From: an uncultured Pseudoflavonifractor sp.
GTDB lineage: Bacteria; Bacillota; Clostridia; Oscillospirales; Oscillospiraceae
Length of the DNA stretch: 35,732 bases
Assembly: GCA_947577065.1 (NCBI GenBank)
Contig: CANPTT010000022.1
Span: forward strand, 1 to 35,732
Reading direction: 5' to 3'
Below the pieces are notes generated by a model, which made no database searches, was not told the DNA's origin, and was given only the letters and a program-made list of their open reading frames with translations. This document shows, one piece after another, positions 1-7,983 of the stretch. Within the stretch, counting starts at the first letter, position 1. Each line of letters opens with the position of its first letter. A program made the translations under genes and the position numbers.

Positions 1-984
1 GGAGGAGGCCCCCACCACCGTGATGCACTCCACCCCCGCCAGGTCCATGAGGAGCTGGAAGGTGGAGGCATAGGCCAGACAGACGCCGTAGCCCCGCACC
101 AGAAGACCGTAGGGATTCAGGTTGTCCTCCCGACCCATGGGGGTCTGAGGGTCGTAAACGGTCTGGTCGTAGCAGCCGTAATAGGTCTGGGTCAGCCAGG
201 CGTGAAGGTTCAGCTCCTTCCGAAAATCGCTCATGCCCACCTCTACACACAGGGGAAGGATCTCCAGGCACCTGGCGTAGATGGCGGCATCCTTCTCCTT
301 AAGGCCGCTGGTATCCCCTGTGGCCCAAGCCTCCCGGATGGCGGTGGTATCGTAGGGGGTCATATCGAACTTGCCGGGCGGGTCAAAGAGCCGCCATCCC
401 CTGTCGTTGACCTCCGCCGTCCAGTCATAGGACTTGGATGGTTCCTCAACGGGACCATAGGGCTTCAACGTCAGATGGGACAGCTTATCCTCCAAGGCCT
501 TTTGGGCGGCGTCCGGGTCGGCGCAGATCAGGAGGAGGACCGCGCTGCCCTCCAGGACCAAGCCCTTCTCCACCAGAGCAGCCTGCTCCGGCTCATAACC
601 GTAGAAATCGGCCAGACGGGTCTGTCGGTAGGTCTCCAAGGCTGCGGCGGCGCTCTGCGTGGAGGCAGCGCCGCAGAGCACCGTGATCTCTCCTGCCCAC
701 ACCCCGCCCAGGGTGTAGATAAGGGCGGCCCCGCCGCGGCTGTCCTCCGGGATGCCGTAGACTTCCGACAGGTAGAATTCCGTATCCTCCGCAGAAAGGA
801 GGTGGTAGCTCTCCCCATCGCTCTGGCTGTCCAGGACCACCCGGGCCAGTTCCTCCGCTCCCTCCTCACAGGTAAGGAGGGCATCCACCCGCGGCGTCTC
901 CACCAGGGTGGGGCTCTCCTCCGCCGGGGCGGTACAGGAGGTCAAAAGGGCCAGCATTATGAGGGCGGCAATGTATTGTTTCAT
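1..984 (-). CDS. DUF4358-transglutaminase-like lipoprotein, 3' end outside window
   Basis: The window holds the first 328 residues and no stop, so the C-terminus lies beyond the left edge. A short hydrophobic N-terminus ends in an LTSC lipobox (Cys17), so an exported, membrane-anchored lipoprotein is likely. Residues about 30-170 resemble DUF4358 (YGIPED, AGEITV, Y-x-PEQ-type elements). Residues about 210-328 look like the start of a transglutaminase/protease-like fold, with the presumed nucleophile in GYGVCLAYAS (Cys302). The His and Asp of the triad would lie in the missing part. Start ATG at 984 is preceded by GGAGGGAGG. It lies 58 bases downstream of uvrC on the same strand and is probably in that operon. 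The substrate is unknown. A peptidoglycan or cell-surface peptide role is only inference. Confidence 0.8.
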   Translation of the reverse strand, partial: MKQYIAALIMLALLTSCTAPAEESPTLVETPRVDALLTCEEGAEELARVVLDSQSDGESYHLLSAEDTEFYLSEVYGIPEDSRGGAALIYTLGGVWAGEITVLCGAASTQSAAAALETYRQTRLADFYGYEPEQAALVEKGLVLEGSAVLLLICADPDAAQKALEDKLSHLTLKPYGPVEEPSKSYDWTAEVNDRGWRLFDPPGKFDMTPYDTTAIREAWATGDTSGLKEKDAAIYARCLEILPLCVEVGMSDFRKELNLHAWLTQTYYGCYDQTVYDPQTPMGREDNLNPYGLLVRGYGVCLAYASTFQLLMDLAGVECITVVGASS

Positions 985-1042
985 CTTGGATCCTCCCTCC
1001 TTCCGCAAATGGGTGGCCCTACAGAAAAGGCTATTCTCTGCG

Positions 1043-2863
1043 TCAGGGGGTATTGTTGAAATAATCGTAGACCACCTTGCCCGTAGCCTTGCCCGCCACC
1101 TCCTGGAGCTCGGCAAGGCTTGCGGCTTTGATGTTTTTCACGCTCTTAAAGTGCTTCAAAAGGGCATTGCGGCGAGTAGGGCCGATCCCCGGTATCTTGT
1201 CCAGCTCGGAGCCCTTCACCCGCTGGGACTGCTGCTGGCGGTGGAACTCAATGGCAAAACGGTGGGTCTCCTCCTGGATCTGGCCCACCAGGGCGAAGAC
1301 CGCCGGATAACGCTGAATGCCGATCTCCTCCCCCGCCGGGGTCATAAGGGCCCTTGTCCGGTGACGGTCGTCCTTCACCATGCCGTAGACGGGAATGGAA
1401 AGGCCCAGCTTCTCCTCCACCCCCACGGCGATCCGGGCGTGCTCCTGACCGCCGTCGATGAAGAGGACGTCAGGCAGGTCCTTGAATTTTTCGTCCCCGT
1501 CCAGATACCGCTTAAAGCGGCGGGTCAATACCTGCTCCATAGAAGCGTAGTCATTGGGAAGCTCCATATCCTTCAGCTTAAAGCGGCGGTAATCCCGCTT
1601 CAGGGGCCTGCCGTCCACATAGACCACCATGGAGGCCACGATATCATCCGCCCCCTGGTTGGAAATATCGTAGGATTCGATGCGGTGGGGGGGCTCCATG
1701 TCCAGCATCTTCCCCAGCAGCTCCAAGGTCTTGGACTGGCGCTCCTCCCGGGAGGTGGCCCGCTCCACCTCCTCCGCCGCGTTCTTGTTGGCCAGTTTGA
1801 TGAGATCCATCTTAGCCCCCCGCTGGGGGGTCACCAACTCCACCCGATGGCCACAGCCCTCCGACAGCAGCCGGGTCACAGGCACCTCGTCCTCCAGTTC
1901 ACAGGGCAGGAGGATCTGTTTTGGAAGCCTGGAACGGTTAACATAATATTGCCGTACCAGAGAGGAGACCGCCTCGCTCTCCTCCCCCTCCATAGGGGTC
2001 TCAATGAGGTCCATATCCTTGGCTGCCAAATCGCCCTCCACGTAGTGGAGGACCACAAAGCAGCTTTTGGCGGCACCCCGGTGGTAGCCCACCACATCGG
2101 TGTCCGCCAGGGAACCGGCCACCACCTTCTGCCGCTTGCCCAAGAGTTCGATGGCCTTTATTTTGTCCCGAAGCTCGGCCGCCCTTTCAAAGCGCATCTC
2201 CTCGGCGGCCAGCTCCATCTCAGCAGCGAGATCGGCCCTGACCTCCTTGAACTGGCCCTCCAGCAGACGAATGGCCTGATCCATGGCCTCCTTATGGCGC
2301 TCGGGATCCATATCGGAGCGGCAATAGCCATCGCACAGACCCATATGGTAGTTGAGGCAGGGCCGCTCCTTCCCCACATCGCGGGGAAATTTTTTATTGC
2401 AGGAGGGTAGCTTCAGAGCGGAGCGAAGGGCGGAAAGCAGAGCCCAAGTCTCATGGCGGCTGCCATAGGGGCCAAAATACCGGCACCCGTCCTCCGCGGC
2501 CTTGTTGACCAGAGAGAACCGGGGATAGTCGGCGTTCACGTCCAGGCGGATGTAGGGATAACCCTTGTCATCCTTCAATAGGATGTTGTAGTGGGGCTGG
2601 TGGCGCTTAATGAGGGAATTCTCCAGCACCAGGGCCTCAAACTCGCTGTCGGCCACGATCACATCGAAGTGGTCGATGGAGGAGACCATGGCCCTTGTCT
2701 TCTCCGTGTGGGAGGCCAGGTTGGCAAAATACTGGGAGACCCGGTTCTTGAGGGCCTTGGCCTTGCCCACATAGATGACCTCATTGTGCCTGTCCTGCAT
2801 GATATACACGCCCGGCTTTAAAGGCAGAGCGTGGGCTTTCTCCTTCAGTTCATCAAAGGTCAT
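1043..2863 (-). CDS. uvrC: Excinuclease ABC subunit C
   Basis: Nucleotide-excision-repair endonuclease that, with UvrA and UvrB, cuts both sides of a bulky lesion. At 606 aa it is full length. The N-terminal GIY-YIG nuclease is visible (GVY at 19-21, YVGKAKALKNR at 31-41). Four cysteines (155, 169, 177, 181) match the iron-sulfur cysteine pattern reported for UvrC. A UVR motif for UvrB contact (MRFERAAELRDKIKAI) lies near 205-225, then the RNase H-like second nuclease (ESYDISN, LFIDGG), then a C-terminal helix-hairpin-helix pair (KIPGIGPTRRNALLKHF). GGAAAGGAGA precedes ATG at 2863. The gene sits between two transglutaminase lipoprotein genes, downstream of mutY. Confidence 0.98.
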   Translation of the reverse strand: MTFDELKEKAHALPLKPGVYIMQDRHNEVIYVGKAKALKNRVSQYFANLASHTEKTRAMVSSIDHFDVIVADSEFEALVLENSLIKRHQPHYNILLKDDKGYPYIRLDVNADYPRFSLVNKAAEDGCRYFGPYGSRHETWALLSALRSALKLPSCNKKFPRDVGKERPCLNYHMGLCDGYCRSDMDPERHKEAMDQAIRLLEGQFKEVRADLAAEMELAAEEMRFERAAELRDKIKAIELLGKRQKVVAGSLADTDVVGYHRGAAKSCFVVLHYVEGDLAAKDMDLIETPMEGEESEAVSSLVRQYYVNRSRLPKQILLPCELEDEVPVTRLLSEGCGHRVELVTPQRGAKMDLIKLANKNAAEEVERATSREERQSKTLELLGKMLDMEPPHRIESYDISNQGADDIVASMVVYVDGRPLKRDYRRFKLKDMELPNDYASMEQVLTRRFKRYLDGDEKFKDLPDVLFIDGGQEHARIAVGVEEKLGLSIPVYGMVKDDRHRTRALMTPAGEEIGIQRYPAVFALVGQIQEETHRFAIEFHRQQQSQRVKGSELDKIPGIGPTRRNALLKHFKSVKNIKAASLAELQEVAGKATGKVVYDYFNNTP

Positions 2864-2900
2864 GCATGAATCTCCTTTCCCTGCCGGGCTGCCGTCGGCC

Positions 2901-4016
2901 TCAGGGTTCTGTCAAGGCCAGGATGTCCTCTTCCCGGTATTGATATTTCACCCCGTCCAACTCGCCAAGGGCGAAGCGTAGGAAGCCAAACTCCCCGGTG
3001 CTTCCCCGGTCAGTGGTGGCGTCGAACCAGAACCATCGGCCGTCCAGTTGGGCTATGTTCCACATGTGATTTTCCTGAAAATACTTTCCCGTAACGGTAT
3101 AGCAGGGGATACCCGCTTTTTCATAGAGCAATTTCAGGGCGTTGGCATAGCCCCCGCAGATGGCGGTGTGGTCCCGGAGCGCCCCCACAGCGGTCTGGGA
3201 CTCATAGGGCATGGCGGTCCGGTCCGAGTCGTACCGCTGGTCATAGGCCACATTGACTGTCAGATAGGCGTACAGGGCCTCGGCCGCCTCCCGTTGGCTC
3301 ATCTCCGGCGTCACGGTCTGCTCCACCACCTGGTCGGCCAGGGCGTCCGCCGCTTCCAGAGCGGCCATGCCCTCCTCCAGGGACATCCCTGCCGGAGGGC
3401 TATATTGAAGGGCGGTACCATCGACATTCAGGGAACAGAGGATATACCCGCCTCCCACCTGCTGAAGGGCCCGATTCATCTTGTCCGGCTCCTGTGCGGG
3501 GTCTGTAATGCGAACGGTCGCCTCCGTCTCCCCCAGATGCTCTTCCGCCACCGCCAGCAGCTCCCCGATGGAGGCTGCCTCTTCCCCGGAAAAGCCCGCC
3601 GGAAAGTCCCCGGTCTTATAGGGCATATAGGAAAACCGGCAAACCATCTCCGTCCCCCGGACCTCCACTGTCAGGTCATAGGCATATTTCATCCCGGGAG
3701 ACTCCGCTATGATCTCATAATAGACATTCTTCCCGTCCAGCTCCGGCTGCTCCAGCCCGGCGGCGGAAATGTCCATGACCCGGGGCTGCCGCAGCTCCTC
3801 CACGGCCGAGACCAGTTCCGCCTTGAGCATCCCCCGGTCCGAAATGGCCAAGGGTTCCTCCCGGGGGATAGGGGTCACCGCAGGCTCGGTCTCCACCGTC
3901 TCCGGGCTCGGCTCAGGGACATTGGAAGGCTCCACCCCGCCGGTGCAGCCGGTCAAAAGCCCCAGACAGAGCAGCACCGCGGGCAAAACACCTTCAATAA
4001 CCTCTTTTTTCTTCAT
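2901..4016 (-). CDS. Transglutaminase-like lipoprotein
   Basis: A 371-aa exported lipoprotein: basic start MKKK, hydrophobic stretch, lipobox LTGC (Cys24), then a Pro/Glu/Thr-rich linker to about residue 55. The C-terminal third is a transglutaminase/protease-like domain with the expected triad: Cys287 in AICGGYANAL, His317 in ENHMWN, Asp332 in FDATTD. Residues 60-240 are not recognised. The ATG at 4016 has GAAGGAGAGG upstream and overlaps the mutY stop (ATGA, 4016-4013), so translation is probably coupled to mutY. The frame stays open 49 codons further upstream, but that stretch lies inside mutY, is Gly/Arg-rich and has no ribosome binding site. The family is clear. The substrate, perhaps cell-wall peptides, is unknown. 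Confidence 0.88.
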   Translation of the reverse strand: MKKKEVIEGVLPAVLLCLGLLTGCTGGVEPSNVPEPSPETVETEPAVTPIPREEPLAISDRGMLKAELVSAVEELRQPRVMDISAAGLEQPELDGKNVYYEIIAESPGMKYAYDLTVEVRGTEMVCRFSYMPYKTGDFPAGFSGEEAASIGELLAVAEEHLGETEATVRITDPAQEPDKMNRALQQVGGGYILCSLNVDGTALQYSPPAGMSLEEGMAALEAADALADQVVEQTVTPEMSQREAAEALYAYLTVNVAYDQRYDSDRTAMPYESQTAVGALRDHTAICGGYANALKLLYEKAGIPCYTVTGKYFQENHMWNIAQLDGRWFWFDATTDRGSTGEFGFLRFALGELDGVKYQYREEDILALTEP

Positions 4017-5035
4017 TCGATCCTCTCCTTCACGATAACGGCAAAGGGGACGAAGGCGCCAGGGAGAGCATATTGCGTCCGCAGGGCGGCCTTGTCCGCC
4101 CAAACCCAGCCGCAGGGCAACTCTTCCTCCTCCGCCTCCACGACATAGGCAGTCATGTGCCATTCCTTATGAGAAAATATGTGCTTTCCCGTCCCGGCAA
4201 AGGAGACTCTTCCCGCCACCGGGCAGGGATAAGGGGCCAACTCGTTGGGATACTCCCACAGCCCTGCCAGCAGACCGCGAGCAGGGCGGCGGCGGAGCGC
4301 CACCCTTCCCTTCCTCAAAATTATGTAAACTTCTCGCTCCTCGATCTTCCGCTCCTTTTTAGGGGGCTTTACGGGCAGGTTCCTGGCCGTATCCCGCAGA
4401 TGGCCCAGGCAAAACTGCCTTGCGGGACATTTTTCGCACAGGGGGGCCCCATTAGGCAGGCACACCGTAGCCCCCAAGTCCATCATGGCCTGATTGAAGT
4501 CACCGGGCATATCCTGGGGGATGGTCTTTTCCAAGGCGGCGCGAATCTCCCTCTTCACCGCCGGGGCTGTCACCGGCCGATGGTCGTCGGTGAGGCGGCT
4601 CACCACCCGGAGAACATTGCCGTCCACCGCCGGAACGGGAATGCCGAAGGCGATGGAGGAAATGGCTCCGGCGGTATAGTCCCCCACCCCGGAAAGGCGG
4701 CGAATGTCCTCATACCGGGAAGGAAATTCCCCTTCGAACTCCTCCATGATCTGCCGGGCCGCCTTTTGGAGGTTCCGGGCCCGGCTGTAGTAGCCCAGGC
4801 CCTGCCACAGCTTCATCAGCCGGTCCTCCGGACACTGTGCCAAGTCGGCCACGGTGGGAAGGATCTCCAGAAAGTGGGCGTAGTAGTCCAGCACGGCGGC
4901 CACTCTGGTCTGCTGGAGCATGATCTCTGAGACCCAGACATGGTAAGGGGTCGGATCACTGCGCCAGGGAAGTGTCCGGGCGTTCTCCCGAAACCACAGC
5001 AGCAGGGGCAGCGGCAGCTTTTTCAGTTGTTCCAT
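4013..5035 (-). CDS. mutY: A/G-specific adenine glycosylase
   Basis: Removes adenine mispaired with 8-oxoguanine in base-excision repair. The 340-aa protein has the HhH-GPD fold: catalytic Glu37 in SEIMLQQTR, helix-hairpin-helix LSGVGDYTAGA (115-125) and catalytic Asp138 in AVDGN. The [4Fe-4S] loop is C192-x7-C200-x2-C203-x5-C209. The C-terminal 110 residues form the Nudix-like 8-oxoG recognition domain. I chose ATG at 5035 because GGAGGGGGAGGAG lies just upstream and a sigma-A promoter ends at 5067. A longer frame reaches 5095 but would start inside that promoter. First gene of the repair/lipoprotein operon. Its stop overlaps the next start. Confidence 0.97.
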   Translation of the reverse strand: MEQLKKLPLPLLLWFRENARTLPWRSDPTPYHVWVSEIMLQQTRVAAVLDYYAHFLEILPTVADLAQCPEDRLMKLWQGLGYYSRARNLQKAARQIMEEFEGEFPSRYEDIRRLSGVGDYTAGAISSIAFGIPVPAVDGNVLRVVSRLTDDHRPVTAPAVKREIRAALEKTIPQDMPGDFNQAMMDLGATVCLPNGAPLCEKCPARQFCLGHLRDTARNLPVKPPKKERKIEEREVYIILRKGRVALRRRPARGLLAGLWEYPNELAPYPCPVAGRVSFAGTGKHIFSHKEWHMTAYVVEAEEEELPCGWVWADKAALRTQYALPGAFVPFAVIVKERIE

Positions 5036-5066
5036 CTCCTCCCCCTCCTTCCCTGTCAGTTTTTTT

Positions 5067-5095
5067 ATTATACTGGGTTTCCAAAGAGATTTCAA
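5067..5095 (-). promoter_or_regulatory. Sigma-A-type promoter for mutY operon
   Basis: On the minus strand, TTGAAA (5095-5090), a 17-base spacer and TATAAT (5072-5067). It lies about 30 bases upstream of the mutY ATG and excludes the longer upstream start. Confidence 0.8.
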
Positions 5096-5158
5096 CGTGT
5101 ATCAGGACAAAACCCCCTTGAATAGAATGGATAAGACTTTTTGAGGGAGGTCTTGCCC

Positions 5159-5854
5159 ATGGTTTCCGCCTGGCTTGTATTAATGCTCCACACACTTTTC
5201 TTTCCCCTTCGGCTGGATCACGCCGCCGGCTCCTTCCCCAGGACCCTCAAGCCCGATGAGGAGCGGGAGTATCTGGACCGCTACGCCGCCGGGGACCAGG
5301 AGGCCAGGGACGCCCTCATTGTACATAACCTTCGACTGGTGGCCCACATCGTCAAAAAATACTACACCCAGTCCTGTGACCAGGACGATCTGATCTCTAT
5401 CGGCACCATCGGGCTCATCAAAGGGATCTCCACCTTTAAGCCCGACCGAAACGTGCGCTTGGCCACCTATGCCAGCCGGTGTATCGAAAATGAGATCTTA
5501 ATGCACTTCCGGTCCCAGCGCAAGCTCCAGGGGGAGGTCTCCCTCTCCGACACCCTGGATGCCGAGGGAGAGGCCGGATCCCTGTCCCTCATGGACGTGA
5601 TCCGGGTGGACGACAACATGCTAGAGGAGCTCTCCGCCAAGGATGCGGGCAAGGCGGTGCGGGAGTGCGTGGAGGAGTGTCTGGATGAGCGGGAAAAGCT
5701 GGTCATCACCCTGCGCTACGGACTTACCGGCGAAAATCCTCTGACCCAGAGGGAGATCGCCCAACAGTGCGACATCAGCCGAAGCTATGTGTCCCGGATC
5801 GAAAAAAAGGCTTTGGAAAAGTTGAGAACGGCCCTGGAAAAGGAGGTTTGCTAA
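5159..5854 (+). CDS. sigK: RNA polymerase sporulation sigma factor, pro-sigma-K
   Basis: Late mother-cell sigma factor of sporulation. The 231-aa protein begins with a hydrophobic stretch (MVSAWLVLMLHTLFFPL, residues 1-17) that resembles the pro-sequence removed by SpoIVFB in Bacillus, followed by GSFPRTLKPDEEREYL. Region 2 is clear (NLRLVAHIVKKYY; DDLISIGTIGLIKGI; RLATYASRCIENEILM). The region 4 helix-turn-helix is TQREIAQQCDISRSYVSRIEKKAL. Start ATG 5159 has GAGGGAGG about eight bases upstream. An in-frame TTG at 5141 is less likely because it overlaps that site. The gene is uninterrupted, with no skin-type insertion. AATAGAAT at 5121-5128 vaguely resembles a sigma-E -10 element, but I see no convincing -35 partner. 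SigE/SigF-like alternatives are less likely given the pro-sequence and the FP-x-PL-like motif. Confidence 0.93.
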   Translation: MVSAWLVLMLHTLFFPLRLDHAAGSFPRTLKPDEEREYLDRYAAGDQEARDALIVHNLRLVAHIVKKYYTQSCDQDDLISIGTIGLIKGISTFKPDRNVRLATYASRCIENEILMHFRSQRKLQGEVSLSDTLDAEGEAGSLSLMDVIRVDDNMLEELSAKDAGKAVRECVEECLDEREKLVITLRYGLTGENPLTQREIAQQCDISRSYVSRIEKKALEKLRTALEKEVC

Positions 5855-5925
5855 ACTCCGCCAAGGGCGACCGCCCGCGTTGGGGCCGGGGCCCTGCCAG
5901 AAAAGGTAATTTTTTATAACGCCGC

Positions 5926-5972
5926 CAAAAAAACAGGAGGGCGCTTCATTTTTGAAGCGCCCTCCTGTTTTT
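5926..5972. terminator. Bidirectional terminator between sigK and the YtxH-like gene
   Basis: Perfect 18-bp stem (5931-5948 with 5953-5970) and a four-T loop, flanked by an A-run on the left and a short T-run on the right. It serves sigK and the convergent small gene. Confidence 0.9.
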
Positions 5973-6145
5973 CAGTGCAGACCCATCTCGTCGGACAGAT
6001 CCTCCATCACTTGGCCCACCGTCTTCATGGCCTTTTCCGCGGCTTTTTTCACATTGGTCTTTCTTTGCGGCGCCATGATAGCTCCCAGCGCCACGCCGGC
6101 CGCTACGCCCATGGTCATGCCCTTGGCAAATTCATGCTGTTTCAT
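5972..6145 (-). CDS. Small YtxH-like protein
   Basis: A 57-aa protein beginning MKQHEFAKGMTMGVAAGVALGAIMAPQ: one short glycine/alanine-rich hydrophobic segment (residues 10-26), then a basic/amphipathic helix. This layout is typical of YtxH-type small envelope-associated proteins. ATG 6145 is preceded by AAGAGGTGG. The frame extends upstream to 6247, but that would add a very basic run (KKRRKRWKR) and has no clear ribosome site. It converges on sigK and shares its terminator. The molecular function is unknown. Confidence 0.75.
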   Translation of the reverse strand: MKQHEFAKGMTMGVAAGVALGAIMAPQRKTNVKKAAEKAMKTVGQVMEDLSDEMGLH

Positions 6146-6225
6146 CCGTTTCCACCTCTTCCTTCGCTTTTTTAAGAAGCCCTCGCTCCCACTTTTATTA
6201 TTGCCCCGGTCCACGCAAAAAATCA

Positions 6226-6254
6226 TTGCGAAAATATCCATTGTCATTTATAAT
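6226..6254 (+). promoter_or_regulatory. Promoter for the PyrC-like operon
   Basis: TTGCGA (6226-6231), 17-base spacer, perfect TATAAT (6249-6254). About 75 bases separate the -10 from the ATG at 6329. Confidence 0.75.
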
Positions 6255-6328
6255 GAAAAAAGAAACCAGCGGGGCGGGGCAAGGGTCCCGGCCCCCTTTT
6301 TACGGCGGTGGAAAGGAGCTGTCACAGC

Positions 6329-7606
6329 ATGAAGACCCTCATTCGGCGGGGACGGCTGGTGGATCCGGTGGGCGGCATCGGTGGAGTGCTGGATATTCTT
6401 GTGGAAAACGGAAAAGTCGCCGTCATCGGCAGCGATATCTCCGCCCCGGACGCACAAGTCATCGAGGCGTCAGGGCATATCGTCTGCGCCGGGCTGGTGG
6501 ATCTTCACGCCCACCTGATGGAGCCCGGATTGGAATACCGGGAAACCATCGCCACCGGCGCCAAAGCGGCAGTGGCGGGCGGCTTTACCTCGGTGGCCTG
6601 TATGCCCGACACCCATCCCCCCATCGACGTACCCGGCGGGATCACATATATCAAAGAGCTTGCCGCTCAAGCCGGAGCGGCCCGGATCTTTCCGGTGGGC
6701 GCCCTGTCCATCGGTCTTCAGGGGCAGGAGCCCTGCGACTATGAGGAACTGAAGGCCGCCGGGGCGGTGGCCCTCTCCGACGCGAGACCTATCCGCAATG
6801 CCAATCTGCTCCGGGACGCTATGATCCTGGCCCACCGGCAGGGGTTGACACTGCTGTCCTGCTGCGAGGACCCGGACCTTACCCAAAGCTTTGCCATCAA
6901 CGAAGGGCGGGTCTCCCGGCAGCTGCGTATTCCCGGGCGGCCCGCCATTGCAGAGGAATTGCAGGTCATGCGAGAGGCCATGCTGGCCGAGGAGACGGGA
7001 GCCGCCGTCCACATCTGCCGAATATCCACCGCCAAGGCAGTGTCCATCGTCCGGCGGTACAAGAAAAAAGGCGTGCCCATCACCTGCGCGACCTGCCCGC
7101 CCTATTTTACCTTTACCGAAAATGAGGTCCTGCAACAGGGCTCACCGGCCAGGCTGGAACCGCCCCTGCGGACTCCTGCCGATGTGGAGGGCATTCTCGA
7201 GGGTTTGAAGGACGGCACCATCGACGCCATCGCCTCGGGCCACTTTCCCCTGGCCGAGGCAGAGACCGCCCGGCCTCTGATCCAGGTCCCCGCCGGGATC
7301 ACAGCGTTGGAGACCGTTCTGGCCGCCTGCCTCACCGCCCTCTATCACACGGGGGAAATGCGCCTGTCCGACATTCTGCGAAAGCTGACCAGCAACCCCG
7401 CCAACATTCTGCGGCTACCCAATGGGGGGCGGCTGGCCATTGGGCTGGACGCCGATCTGGTGATCTTTGACCCCGAGGAGGAGTGGACAGTGGAGCCTCA
7501 GAGCTTTTGTTCCCTGGGGCGAAACACTCCTTTTGCCGGAAAGGTCTTAAAGGGGAAGGTCAAATACACCATGGTAGGCGGAACGCTGGTTTACCGGGAA
7601 GAGTAA
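6329..7606 (+). CDS. Dihydroorotase-like protein lacking catalytic residues (pseudo-PyrC)
   Basis: Its 425 aa run collinear with class I dihydroorotase (PyrC) from GRLVDP at the start to TPFAGKVLKGKVKYTMVGGTLVY at the end, so the family is clear. Activity is doubtful. The first metal pair survives (DLHAHL), but the substrate Arg of HxHxREPG is Met (HLMEPG), MPNT is MPDT, the DDG motif reads SDAR, the metal His of AHCED is Cys (SCCED), CHIST is CRIST, NPPLR is EPPLR, and ATDHAPH with the catalytic Asp is ASGHFPL. These comparisons are to remembered family motifs. The frame is intact, with a good site (GGAAAGGAG) before ATG 6329, so it looks maintained rather than decaying. It may be structural or regulatory, as with non-catalytic dihydroorotase-like subunits. 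It is 12 bases from the next gene. Confidence 0.85.
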   Translation: MKTLIRRGRLVDPVGGIGGVLDILVENGKVAVIGSDISAPDAQVIEASGHIVCAGLVDLHAHLMEPGLEYRETIATGAKAAVAGGFTSVACMPDTHPPIDVPGGITYIKELAAQAGAARIFPVGALSIGLQGQEPCDYEELKAAGAVALSDARPIRNANLLRDAMILAHRQGLTLLSCCEDPDLTQSFAINEGRVSRQLRIPGRPAIAEELQVMREAMLAEETGAAVHICRISTAKAVSIVRRYKKKGVPITCATCPPYFTFTENEVLQQGSPARLEPPLRTPADVEGILEGLKDGTIDAIASGHFPLAEAETARPLIQVPAGITALETVLAACLTALYHTGEMRLSDILRKLTSNPANILRLPNGGRLAIGLDADLVIFDPEEEWTVEPQSFCSLGRNTPFAGKVLKGKVKYTMVGGTLVYREE

Positions 7607-7618
7607 AAGGAGAAACAC

Positions 7619-7957
7619 ATGAAAAAAGGCTATCTTTTGGGCGTCCTTGGCTCCCTCCTTCTAGGTCTGCTGACCTGGAAATTTCTGTTCCCGCAAATCT
7701 CCGGGCTGGACGGCATCTACATCTTCTTTCTGGGCTTTTTCTGCCTGTGGACCGCCGCCGCCATCCTTCTGGGGCTCCTCAGTCCCGACTCGCCCCGGCC
7801 CTACCGGTGGGGCTATGCCGCCATCTTCTTTCTCCTGTTTCTCAATCAACTGGGACAGGCTTTTTTCCACTTTCCGTCCTACATCCTGGTGGATATTCTG
7901 GCGCTGTCCTCCCTCTATCTCCTCCAGCATTTTGAGCGCCGCCAAAAAGACAACTAA
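7619..7957 (+). CDS. Small integral membrane protein, unknown function
   Basis: A 112-aa protein made almost entirely of hydrophobic segments: about 5-22, 33-54, 64-82 and 86-101, suggesting four membrane helices with a short basic tail (HFERRQKDN). ATG 7619 follows AAAAGGAG with good spacing and lies 12 bases after the PyrC-like gene. The PyrF-like gene starts 26 bases after it, so all three are probably co-transcribed. I do not recognise the family. Its place between two degenerate pyrimidine-enzyme relatives hints at a shared role, perhaps membrane anchoring, but that is inference. Confidence 0.75.
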   Translation: MKKGYLLGVLGSLLLGLLTWKFLFPQISGLDGIYIFFLGFFCLWTAAAILLGLLSPDSPRPYRWGYAAIFFLLFLNQLGQAFFHFPSYILVDILALSSLYLLQHFERRQKDN

Positions 7958-7983
7958 ATCCTATCAAAGGAGGGACCGGTCTT

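Noticed and set aside
908-2410. A 500-codon plus-strand frame opposite uvrC.
   Set aside because: Antisense shadow. uvrC on the minus strand is complete and unmistakable.
4017-4163. 49-codon N-terminal extension of the transglutaminase lipoprotein.
   Set aside because: It overlaps mutY, is Gly/Arg-rich, and would bury the signal peptide. The ATG at 4016 has the ribosome site.
5159-5854. A skin-type element interrupting sigK.
   Set aside because: The coding sequence is continuous from region 2 to region 4.
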